Source: Vibrio sagamiensis NBRC 104589 (lineage in GTDB: Bacteria; Pseudomonadota; Gammaproteobacteria; Enterobacterales; Vibrionaceae). Taken from it: DNA of 64,000 bases. The stretch lies in contig NZ_BJXJ01000013.1 of NCBI RefSeq assembly GCF_007990935.1, positions 1 to 64,000 of the forward strand, given 5' to 3'. Under the pieces are notes generated by a model that searched no databases, was not told the DNA's origin, and saw only the letters and a program-made list of their open reading frames with translations. A program made the position numbers and the translations under genes. The stretch's first letter is position 1, and the number at the start of each line of letters is the position of its first letter. Positions 57,631-64,000 of the stretch are shown here, in pieces.

Positions 57631-58320
57631 ATGGATAAACAAAAAGCTCTGAAAAAAATCGCCAAGTGTTTAGAACTAGGCAACTCCGCCAACGTTAATG
57701 AGGCTGCAAATGCGATAAAAATGGCGCATCGTCTCATGCTCAAATATGGCTTAGACAAAGATGATATTGAGTTTATCAAAATGGGAAAAACTCAATCCTC
57801 TCATTTGTTGCCCGCTAATGTCGGTTCTACACTATTAAGAGTAATTCGTGGCATAAACTCTAAGTTCGGTGTCGAGGCAGTGTTGTTGAATCACAAAGGC
57901 CTAAAGCGAGTCGAGTTTATTGGTGAAGCTGACCGGGCCATTTTTGCTGCTTTTGCTTTTGATATTATTTATCGTGAAATGAACGAAAGTACAGGCCAGT
58001 TCCGTAATAGCTTTTCCGGTACAGGAACTTCTACGCAAGAAGTCAGTAGACGAGTTAACTCTTTTGTTTCTGGTTGGGTCGAAGGGGCTTTGGAAAAATT
58101 ACCTGAAATTACACCAGATGAAGAGTCTGCCAATAAGATCAATAACTACATTGATAAAGAATTTAAAAACATTGACCGAGAAACATTTAAAAAGCAACTC
58201 AAAGAAGCGATGAAGAATCTCACCGCAGACTACGAAGTTGGTTTAAAAAAAGGTCGTAAGGTTTCTGTAAACCGCGGTGTTGGCGGTGAGCAAAAACGTA
58301 AAATGTTAGGTAAATCCTAA
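57631..58320 (+). CDS. DUF2786 domain protein
   Basis: 229 residues. The start KALKKIAKCLELGNSANVNEAANAIKMAHRLMLKYGL is the DUF2786 motif, a helical, probably nucleic-acid- or partner-binding segment found in phage and bacterial proteins. The middle (FIGEADRAIFAAFAFDIIYREMN, FVSGWVEGALEKLPE) fits the DUF7168 companion domain. The basic C-terminus (GLKKGRKVSVNRGVGGEQKRK) suggests nucleic acid contact. Function unknown. No signal peptide. Confidence 0.85.
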   Translation: MDKQKALKKIAKCLELGNSANVNEAANAIKMAHRLMLKYGLDKDDIEFIKMGKTQSSHLLPANVGSTLLRVIRGINSKFGVEAVLLNHKGLKRVEFIGEADRAIFAAFAFDIIYREMNESTGQFRNSFSGTGTSTQEVSRRVNSFVSGWVEGALEKLPEITPDEESANKINNYIDKEFKNIDRETFKKQLKEAMKNLTADYEVGLKKGRKVSVNRGVGGEQKRKMLGKS

Positions 58321-58375
58321 CCCGATATACTTGCAATGAGGCTCACTTGCCTCAGTTTTATACGGAGATATTCCT

Positions 58376-59044
58376 TTGAAAAAGATGTCTATCGCACTGG
58401 CAGTAATGCTTGCATTAACGGGCTGTCAAGCCACCCAACGTCAGAACGCAACCACTGGTGAATACGAAACTAACTCAACAACAACAGGCGCGATCATTGG
58501 AGCCATTGCAGGGGCTGCGATTGGTATTGCCACTGGTGATAACGCTAAAGAACGTCGCAAAGGTGCTATGATTGGTGCAGCAGCTGGCGGTGCTACTGGC
58601 GCTGGAGTTGGTTACTACTTTGACCGACAAGAAGCAGAATTACGCCGTGCACTATTAAACTCTGGTGTACAGGTTCAGCGTATTGGTGACAATCAACTGC
58701 TACTTCGTATGGAAAACGGCATCGGTTTTTCCTCTAATTCATACCAACTAGACTCCACTATACATAACACTCTTCGCGGTGTGGCTCGTATCTTAGTAGA
58801 ATACCCAGACACTAGCCTAGTCATTAATGGTTACACTGACAGCACAGGTAGTGACTCTTACAACCAACAACTTTCTGAGCGTCGTGCCGAGTCAGTGCGT
58901 CAATTCCTAGTATCACAAAACGTTGCACCAGGCCGTGCAATCGCTCGTGGCTATGGTGAGCGTAACCCAATTTGCTCAAACAAAAATGCTCAAGGCCGAG
59001 CTTGTAACCGTCGCGTAGAAATCCAGATATTACCGCTACGATAA
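58376..59044 (+). CDS. OmpA-like peptidoglycan-binding lipoprotein
   Basis: 222 residues from a TTG start with GGAGA upstream. Lipobox LALTGC gives a lipidated Cys near residue 18. Residues about 38-82 are glycine-zipper repeats (GAIIGAIAGAAIGIATGDNAK..GAMIGAAAGGATGAGVGYYFD), and about 120-220 an OmpA-C domain with VINGYTDSTGSDSYNQQLSERRAESVRQFLV and NPICSNKNAQGRACNRRVEI, the peptidoglycan-binding signature. YiaD/YfiB-like, in the outer membrane. Confidence 0.92.
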   Translation: MKKMSIALAVMLALTGCQATQRQNATTGEYETNSTTTGAIIGAIAGAAIGIATGDNAKERRKGAMIGAAAGGATGAGVGYYFDRQEAELRRALLNSGVQVQRIGDNQLLLRMENGIGFSSNSYQLDSTIHNTLRGVARILVEYPDTSLVINGYTDSTGSDSYNQQLSERRAESVRQFLVSQNVAPGRAIARGYGERNPICSNKNAQGRACNRRVEIQILPLR

Positions 59045-59050
59045 AATCAC

Positions 59051-59081
59051 TGCACCGTATACCTCTTGGGTCTACGGTGCA
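59051..59081 (+). terminator. Hairpin after the lipoprotein gene
   Basis: TGCACCGTA / TACGGTGCA stem with a 13-base loop seven bases after the stop; no T-run, so strength is uncertain. Confidence 0.55.
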
Positions 59082-59209
59082 ACTACCAAGCTGAAGCTGT
59101 TCCGGCGGTTCAAAGAACACCATGAGCACGCTCTGTACACCCCGTTTATATTACCACAGTCAATTTCACTTGTTCTTTAATACCAGAACAAATAACACCT
59201 GAATTCACT

Positions 59210-60211
59210 ATGCTTTTAAGACTTTTTACTGTTATTTTTTTAGTCAGCGGCTGCTTTTTTTACCTTGCTGTTGCTAATGAGCTAACAGAGAAAGTGAATA
59301 CCTCCACCAAACTAACTGAACAACAAACGTCATACATTGTGAGCCTGCCTAGCCATCCTAAAGGCGAGTTAACACTCTCGCCCCAATCAGGTAACTTATC
59401 CACTCAAATACAACCAGTCCGAGAATTAACTGAAACCTCTACACGACACATCGATACAAAACAATTACTTTTCGATGCCGTATCTAAAGCACTCAATGAC
59501 TCTAGTGATCGAGGTATGTTATTGGCTGATTTGCTCAACCATAATTCTCATAAAATCACTTTAGCGGATTTAACGGACACTTTTTATCAGTTTGCTGCAC
59601 AAAATAATCCACAAGCCAAACAAAGCTACCATCAGTTTTTGCAGCAACGCTTTGATGAGCTACGCGCTAAACAGTTGGCTGATATTGCTCAGCTCGACAA
59701 GCAAGCGATTCAAAAAGAGGTATTACACCCAGTTCAATCCATACAACCGCTGTTAATAACACAAGTAGACTCAACAAAGAACAGCCTGTTAACAGAAAAT
59801 ATGCTTGATGCTTCTCTTTTTGGGATAACTTTGTTGTGTCTGGTCGGCTCTGTGATTATATTCAAAACACGTAAGAGATATTTAAAAGCATCAGTCGAAT
59901 CAGATCAAAAAACCTCTCCGTTACTACGACAAAATGAGCAATTGAAAACACTTATTCAGCAACTGAGATACAGGTTTGAAAAACTGCTAGAAGAATATAA
60001 CAAACTAAAAATTCAACAAGAACAAAAAGATATCGCTTTGGCATGTGCTCTATTCGGCTATTCACCAGAGCAAATTCCTAATCACACCGCAATAAAAAGA
60101 CGCTACAGACAGTTATCTAAAATCTACCACCCTGATTCAGGGGGGTCTGATCAAGAAATGAAACGCTTAAACCAATCAATGAAGCTTATTTCGAACATTC
60201 ATCGTTCTTAA
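59210..60211 (+). CDS. Membrane-anchored J-domain protein
   Basis: 333 residues: signal peptide or N-terminal anchor (MLLRLFTVIFLVSGCFFYLAVA), a soluble region to about 195, a membrane segment (LFGITLLCLVGSVIIF, about 203-218), a coiled segment (RQNEQLKTLIQQLRYRFEKLLEEYNKLKIQQEQ), and a C-terminal J domain with KRRYRQLSKIYHPDSGGSDQEMKRLNQ, containing the HPD motif that stimulates DnaK. A J domain after a membrane segment on the cytosolic side would recruit Hsp70 to the membrane. Domain order is like DjlA reversed. Role unknown. Confidence 0.8.
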   Translation: MLLRLFTVIFLVSGCFFYLAVANELTEKVNTSTKLTEQQTSYIVSLPSHPKGELTLSPQSGNLSTQIQPVRELTETSTRHIDTKQLLFDAVSKALNDSSDRGMLLADLLNHNSHKITLADLTDTFYQFAAQNNPQAKQSYHQFLQQRFDELRAKQLADIAQLDKQAIQKEVLHPVQSIQPLLITQVDSTKNSLLTENMLDASLFGITLLCLVGSVIIFKTRKRYLKASVESDQKTSPLLRQNEQLKTLIQQLRYRFEKLLEEYNKLKIQQEQKDIALACALFGYSPEQIPNHTAIKRRYRQLSKIYHPDSGGSDQEMKRLNQSMKLISNIHRS

Positions 60212-60401
60212 TAAAATGTTAAAAAAGTATGTAAGCAACATGACACTAACTTTAAATACGCCGCATTACTAATGATAAAACACTTCGCAATCGATATCCT
60301 TCTCAAAGAACTTCACTGTTGTTTAATCGAATTAACTCTTCTGTGTAATAATATCAGATGAAAATAATTCTAATCAAAGCAATTGATAATTTTTATACCC
60401 T

Positions 60402-60427
60402 AGTAACCTCAAGAGACGTGGTACCAC
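60402..60427. repeat. Dispersed-repeat copy
   Basis: AGTAACCTCAAGAGACGTGG with a GTGGTACCAC palindrome; same core as at 2298, 27609 and 53293. It occupies the gap before the small zinc-ribbon-like gene. Confidence 0.5.
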
Positions 60428-60503
60428 AGCGTGAAAACGGCGCTTAGCAAGTACTTCTACTTTAACTCAGGTAACGCGGTATATAGCCAATGAGGAAAAA
60501 TGA

Positions 60504-60689
60504 ATGTTTACTGAAGAAGGCACCTGCGATTGGTGCAAACAACTAAGTTTTGTCACCCGATTGAGTTACTTTGATGGTAAGTATCACCATTCTTGCCAAT
60601 CATGCCACCCAATGGCCAAAATTGATGTCCAACAGTTTAACCAAGGTGAACAACAAATGCGTGAACGAATAGCAAGGCGAGCAGGATAG
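60504..60689 (+). CDS. Small CxxC...CxxC protein
   Basis: 61 residues with CDWCK near residue 8 and CQSC near residue 31, spaced like a zinc ribbon or treble-clef knuckle, and a basic C-terminus (RERIARRAG). Small cytosolic zinc protein of unknown function. GAGGAAAA precedes the ATG. A terminator follows closely. Confidence 0.65.
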   Translation: MFTEEGTCDWCKQLSFVTRLSYFDGKYHHSCQSCHPMAKIDVQQFNQGEQQMRERIARRAG

Positions 60690-60709
60690 CTTTTATTCAA
60701 TTCTTCATG

Positions 60710-60735
60710 GGCGCTCAGTTCCAAGGCGCCTTTTT
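60710..60735 (+). terminator. Terminator after the small zinc protein gene
   Basis: GGCGC / GCGCC stem with an 11-base loop then TTTTT. Confidence 0.75.
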
Positions 60736-61030
60736 AGTTAAGATAGCGACTTGTCCATTTAACTCTTCAAAGTATAAAGCAATTACAGTAAACCTGAACA
60801 CTATGCTGACAAAACCTGTATAAAAGTGACTTGAATTACTTACACAGGAAAAGACACAAGACCAGATTAACATAAATATTGCTCATTAGCGCACTATAAA
60901 CATCCTCCAACCAAATATCTCAAAAGCAAACCTATAGCTCACATAAATCAATTAACAAATTAATCAAATAAGAATCATCGAATTGCTTTCTCTGCTTCAA
61001 AAAGCTTGATCGAATAGCAAAAAACAACTA
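60736..61030. other. Gap before the SulA-like gene
   Basis: No gene seen. AT-rich; holds the promoter of the SOS gene at its right end. Confidence 0.4.
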
Positions 61031-61046
61031 CTGTATACACATACAG
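61031..61046. promoter_or_regulatory. LexA (SOS) box
   Basis: CTGTATACACATACAG matches the LexA consensus CTGT-N8-ACAG with AT-rich centre, 22 bases before the SulA-like ATG. Confidence 0.92.
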
Positions 61047-61067
61047 CATGTATAAAGGAACAGTAAA

Positions 61068-61460
61068 ATGCAATTTAATACTCAAGCTCATACATACTCT
61101 CGTTACAACAGATTAGCCCAGTCAACTCATCCTTTAATGGGTGCAGATCAATTGCTATCTCAACTAGCGACTCTGTCTCTACAACGTCAGTGGATCTTGT
61201 TTACAGCAGAGTGTCAGCGCCCCGATTATGAGCAACTGTCTTCTTTTAACATTCGCTGTCAGCATATTCTGCAAATTAATCGCTCTCATACACTCTCAGA
61301 AGTCGAGATAGTTATCAAAGCGATCCAATCCGGCAATGCATGTGCGGTTGTTGCCTCTAATACCATCTGTTCTGAAAGACAATCTTATTTGCGTCATTTC
61401 GCACAGCGCTACCAATGTGAAGTCTTTTTCGTCGAAGGCAGAGTTAATAAGTACCATTAA
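61068..61460 (+). CDS. SulA-like SOS cell-division inhibitor
   Basis: 130 residues (E. coli SulA 169). LSQLATLSLQRQWILFTAECQRPDYEQLSSFNI, then LQINRSHTLSEVEIVIKAIQSGNACAVVAS, follow the SulA/RecA-like core (QRQWLLW..., P..V.QI, AL..GN...V). SulA blocks FtsZ polymerisation after DNA damage. The LexA box directly upstream supports this. AAAGGAACAG precedes the ATG. It is divergent from most SulA, so the gene name is withheld. Confidence 0.8.
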   Translation: MQFNTQAHTYSRYNRLAQSTHPLMGADQLLSQLATLSLQRQWILFTAECQRPDYEQLSSFNIRCQHILQINRSHTLSEVEIVIKAIQSGNACAVVASNTICSERQSYLRHFAQRYQCEVFFVEGRVNKYH

Positions 61461-61487
61461 TTAAGTTCGACGTTAATCACATCATCG

Positions 61488-61508
61488 CCTCCACTTGGAG
61501 GCTTTTTA
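61488..61508 (+). terminator. Terminator after the SulA-like gene
   Basis: GCCTCC-ACTT-GGAGGC followed by TTTTT. Confidence 0.9.
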
Positions 61509-61521
61509 TCTCTGAAACACA

Positions 61522-61569
61522 AAAAAACCGCCCGCACAAGTTGTCTTAGAAACTTGGGTTGGTGGTTCT
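61522..61569 (-). terminator. Terminator after the small secreted protein gene
   Basis: On the minus strand an imperfect stem ending GGGCGGTT then seven T lies about 60 bases after the gene at 61628. Bulges make it weaker than the plus-strand one. Confidence 0.55.
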
Positions 61570-61627
61570 ATTCTGGTTACGATGAGCAGTCTAGCTAAAG
61601 AGATAAGCCAACCTGACGAGTGCTGCT

Positions 61628-61948
61628 TTACTCGATGGCAATCTTTCTTACTGGTGAGTATTTATTTTCTGAAGTATCGACCTCATACACTACCGAAATT
61701 GTGCCTCTTGAGTGTTTCACGGCTAATAGTGTCGATAGAAAAGAATTAAACGCAATATCTTTATGGTCGATTCTAAAATAGGCTGTATCACTCGGCATTT
61801 TTTCTAATGTAAATAAAATACCTCCGTCGTGAGAGTTACCCCACTTACCACCATACAAGTTTATTTTCTTAACTACGCCACGATATTCTTCAGCAAAAGA
61901 TGATGAAGAGAGCACGATTAAGAATGCTGTTAAAAGCATTTTTTTCAT
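61628..61948 (-). CDS. Small secreted protein
   Basis: 106 residues with a signal peptide (MKKMLLTAFLIVLSSSSFA). Mature part is beta-rich (YRGVVKKINLYGG, GGILFTLEKMPSDTAYFRID, GTISVVYEVDTSENK) with no Cys. It resembles its upstream neighbour (position of the central -FxI- strand, SxxLAxxxS-type helix, final V..I). Function unknown. TAAGGAAA precedes the ATG. Confidence 0.75.
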   Translation of the reverse strand: MKKMLLTAFLIVLSSSSFAEEYRGVVKKINLYGGKWGNSHDGGILFTLEKMPSDTAYFRIDHKDIAFNSFLSTLLAVKHSRGTISVVYEVDTSENKYSPVRKIAIE

Positions 61949-61998
61949 TTTATTTTCCTTAAGGGATTTCTGTTATTAAATTAGAAAATTATTTATTT

Positions 61999-62364
61999 TT
62001 AATTTTTTATCATACGAACAATTTTTCTGAACGAGACATTATTATCATATTTAACACAGTCGTTAGCAGCGCCTCCGTAACTTATAGTAATGGTGCTATC
62101 CGAAGCTTCTGCAGCGAGCGCCATTGAATACATTCTTGCTCTTGCCTCCGGCTGCAAGTCTTTACTTATCGCAAAGCTGGTTGTATCAGAGCAACCCACT
62201 ATTGGTGAACCTTTCTGTTCTAAAGCAACAATAATAGTATTGGTGTGTGCATAAGTAGAAATAACTTTCACTTTCCCTGTTAAATTAAGCCAGTCAGCAA
62301 AGCTATTACTCGATAGCAATACAGTTGACATTAGAATTAAAAAGCGTGTACTACGTTTAAGCAT
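61999..62364 (-). CDS. Small secreted protein, paralogue-like
   Basis: About 121 residues from ATG 62364; signal peptide (RFLILMSTVLLSSNSFA). Mature part LNLTGKVKVISTYAHTNTIIVALEQ, one Cys in IVGCSDTTSFAI and one in GGAANDCVKYD likely to pair, helix ARARMYSMALAAEASDST, final FRKIVRMIK. Similar order of elements to the next gene downstream (50 bases away), so they look like diverged duplicates in one unit. Widespread type in Vibrio; function unknown. Confidence 0.75.
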   Translation of the reverse strand: MLKRSTRFLILMSTVLLSSNSFADWLNLTGKVKVISTYAHTNTIIVALEQKGSPIVGCSDTTSFAISKDLQPEARARMYSMALAAEASDSTITISYGGAANDCVKYDNNVSFRKIVRMIKN

Positions 62365-62944
62365 ATCGTTTACTCTCAATGATGAATTTCCTTAAATAGA
62401 AAACCATTCCCTTAAACTACAGAAAGTAGATTTTGGTATAAATTTTGAAAAAGAATCACATAATAGTCTACACAAATAGTTTTTAATTTAAACACCAAGA
62501 TTATAAAAATGCCAAGTTTAATTTACACAATTAAACTTTATCATGCATAATAAAAAACCATCTATTAAAAGGTACCAAGTAAAAATAAAATATATTTCTT
62601 ATTATTTATACCTATGATAACTTTGCATTCTCTATATACAAAAAAGTAAAAGCAGATATGAAGATAGATAACTTCCGTGTAAAAAATAACATATTATACA
62701 TAAAGTTTAATAAATGTGGTATTTACTAACGGGTTCTCTTAAATAGCCAATATGAAAAAACAATTTATGCGACTGCCATGGCAGCCGCATTATCAAAAAA
62801 AGAAAGTTATGGTAGAATTTGATGGTGACAATTGCTCCGTTAGAGAGCTAGATATGAGTTAACTAGAAGTTTATACAAATAAAGCCACATTAATCGTAAA
62901 GTGTTATTAACCATAGTGATAATAATACTTTAAATCAGCACCAA
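62365..62944. other. AT-rich gap with a degenerate small gene
   Basis: Mostly non-coding A/T-rich DNA. Only the remnant at 62752-62910 looks gene-like. Confidence 0.45.
62752..62910 (+). pseudogene. Broken small secreted-protein gene
   Basis: From an ATG (MKKQFM) the signal-peptide-like text (ATAMAAALSKK) is in another frame, and the first frame then reads VEFDGDNCSVRELDMS, an in-frame TAA, then LEVYTNKATLIVKCY and a stop. The pieces suggest a frameshifted, stopped small secreted protein with two Cys. Could also be chance. Confidence 0.35.
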
Positions 62945-64000
62945 TTATAACATAACCAAAATACCTGCTGCTTCCATTGCCTCAATTGCTGCAGTTGAAA
63001 ACTCTTCAACGGTCATTTCGGCTTGGTAACTATCATGTATAATGTTTGCTGCAATACTATTTATATCCTCGATTATGGAGCTCCAGCCAATACCAGATAC
63101 TGAAGTTGAACTATAAGTAAATGGTAAACTGTCCACAATGGACGATTTAAAGCCATTTGTTTTAGCAAACCAGGCTACCAATTCATTTAAGCTAATTTGT
63201 CTCGTACCATTTAAGGTAATGGAATTACCGGTATGAAATACAATGACCGATTCATGCTCAGCAGCTACAGCATTAGCCTCAGTATTACCCACTAGAACAT
63301 TTAAACTATGAATCTCTCGACGAATAGCTTGTACTTGTGAATTTTGTGTCATCAAATAACTATTGAAATGTCTAACAAAATCAATGGCTCTTTGCTGAGA
63401 CGTAAACTTTATTACTGTTTGGACATTAATATCTGTCGATTGTGCAAAAATAGGCTTTGTTATATAGGTCGCACTCTCATCAAATGTCAGTGCATCAGCT
63501 CTAATTCCAGTATCCAGCTCAACAAAGCCCTCGTGTGCAAGAGCGTTAAATTGCGATGCTTGAATCGGATGTTTAAAATAGTCCTCTGCGTACTCTCGAG
63601 TGGTAAAATTAAGATAATTTCCTAATACTTCTAACCCGCCATTACCTTGCATAATTTCATGCATATCGTCGAAGGCTGCGTTTATGCGCATTATTTTTGT
63701 GCCCGGTCCTACCGTTGTCAAACCGTAACCTAGCGACTGAAAATAATTGGTAATATGCCCTTTATTAACCAAATATAAAATGGTTCCACCCACACCGGCT
63801 ACAGCTGCACCCGACGTAGCTACATAGGCGATCTGTCCTGGTTGAAGTGATTTATCTGCAGTAGCATCATCATAAACCATTACATTTGATAACATAATCG
63901 GGGTAGTTTCTTGACCATTGTCATTCTTATCCAAATATGTGAATCCGAGAGTTGTTTGAGATTGAGTTGCAACAAATTGCATTTCAACTTTTTCCCAACG
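62945..64000 (-). CDS. C-terminal part of a large secreted protein (runs off window)
   Basis: At least 351 residues; the frame is open to the last base. The most upstream residues (RWEKVEMQFVATQSQTTLGFTYLDKNDNG..PIMLSNVMVYDD) are the end of a jelly-roll/carbohydrate-binding-like domain (W..V...F.A....TTL.F). Then AAVAGVGGTILYLV (hydrophobic), and an all-alpha/beta region (about 100-345) with no recognised motif. An internal ATG at 63982 should not be taken as the true start. Beyond these the function is unknown. Confidence 0.7.
   Translation of the reverse strand, partial: RWEKVEMQFVATQSQTTLGFTYLDKNDNGQETTPIMLSNVMVYDDATADKSLQPGQIAYVATSGAAVAGVGGTILYLVNKGHITNYFQSLGYGLTTVGPGTKIMRINAAFDDMHEIMQGNGGLEVLGNYLNFTTREYAEDYFKHPIQASQFNALAHEGFVELDTGIRADALTFDESATYITKPIFAQSTDINVQTVIKFTSQQRAIDFVRHFNSYLMTQNSQVQAIRREIHSLNVLVGNTEANAVAAEHESVIVFHTGNSITLNGTRQISLNELVAWFAKTNGFKSSIVDSLPFTYSSTSVSGIGWSSIIEDINSIAANIIHDSYQAEMTVEEFSTAAIEAMEAAGILVML

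Overview
The window is a chromosomal segment of a Vibrio or close Vibrionaceae relative. The evidence is the gene content and order: a RelV-type small alarmone synthetase near ihfA, purT and tpm near cdd, a fused-style LrgA/LrgB pair next to sbcB, the thrS-infC-rpmI-rplT block with the ATT-started infC, a hutIGUH operon, btuCD-astE, DUF3581 and a YdiJ-type dehydrogenase. Base composition is moderate in these core genes and clearly AT-rich in the accessory segments. Species assignment is inference; no rRNA gene is present.

Layout. 1-7.6 kb: DUF1415 gene, then an accessory segment with a PI-PLC-type protein, a MazG-like gene, a CesT-like chaperone candidate, and a small cluster of GlxA/AraC regulator, isochorismatase hydrolase, ABM monooxygenase and tautomerase. 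This segment carries a decayed tandem duplication whose novel joint (btuD tail fused to PI-PLC N-terminus through nine CTGTTT units) is still visible. 7.6-12.4 kb: btuD, btuC, astE, tcyP. 12.4-14.7 kb: an orphan secreted coiled-coil protein and poorly coding DNA. 14.7-31 kb: mostly core genes (sbcB, lrgA/B, cdd, purT, tpm, relV, ihfA, pheT, pheS, a regulator, rplT, rpmI, infC, thrS), with recognisable CRP and PurR sites. 31.4-35.2 kb: accessory DNA with an unrecognised secreted 640-residue protein and a type III effector/chaperone-like pair. 35.5-42.2 kb: Spo0M-like gene and the hutIGUH histidine degradation operon. 42.4-51.4 kb: a six-gene toxin-like operon (below). 52-56.4 kb: DUF3581, an isoprenylcysteine-methyltransferase-like gene and a YdiJ-type FAD/Fe-S dehydrogenase. 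57-64 kb: DUF2786 protein, OmpA-like lipoprotein, membrane J-domain protein, SOS-controlled SulA-like gene, two small secreted proteins, and a large secreted protein cut by the window end.

The most notable system is the leftward operon 51434-42385. Two large secreted proteins (882 and 772 residues, paralogous) each carry a hydrophobic hairpin resembling the diphtheria toxin translocation domain. They are encoded with four secreted enzymes: three R-S-E class ADP-ribosyltransferases and one HELIH zinc metalloprotease with a degenerate isochorismatase-like C-terminal fold. Each of the four enzymes has exactly one cysteine in its mature chain, within four residues of the C-terminus. Both large proteins have an odd number of cysteines, with the extra one a few residues after the signal peptide. 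I infer a split AB toxin in which an A-chain C-terminal cysteine is disulfide-linked to a B-chain N-terminal cysteine, reproducing the A-S-S-T order of diphtheria toxin from separate polypeptides with interchangeable enzymes. The effector/chaperone-like genes at 0.9-4.2 kb and 33.9-35.1 kb suggest that the host also has a type III secretion system elsewhere.
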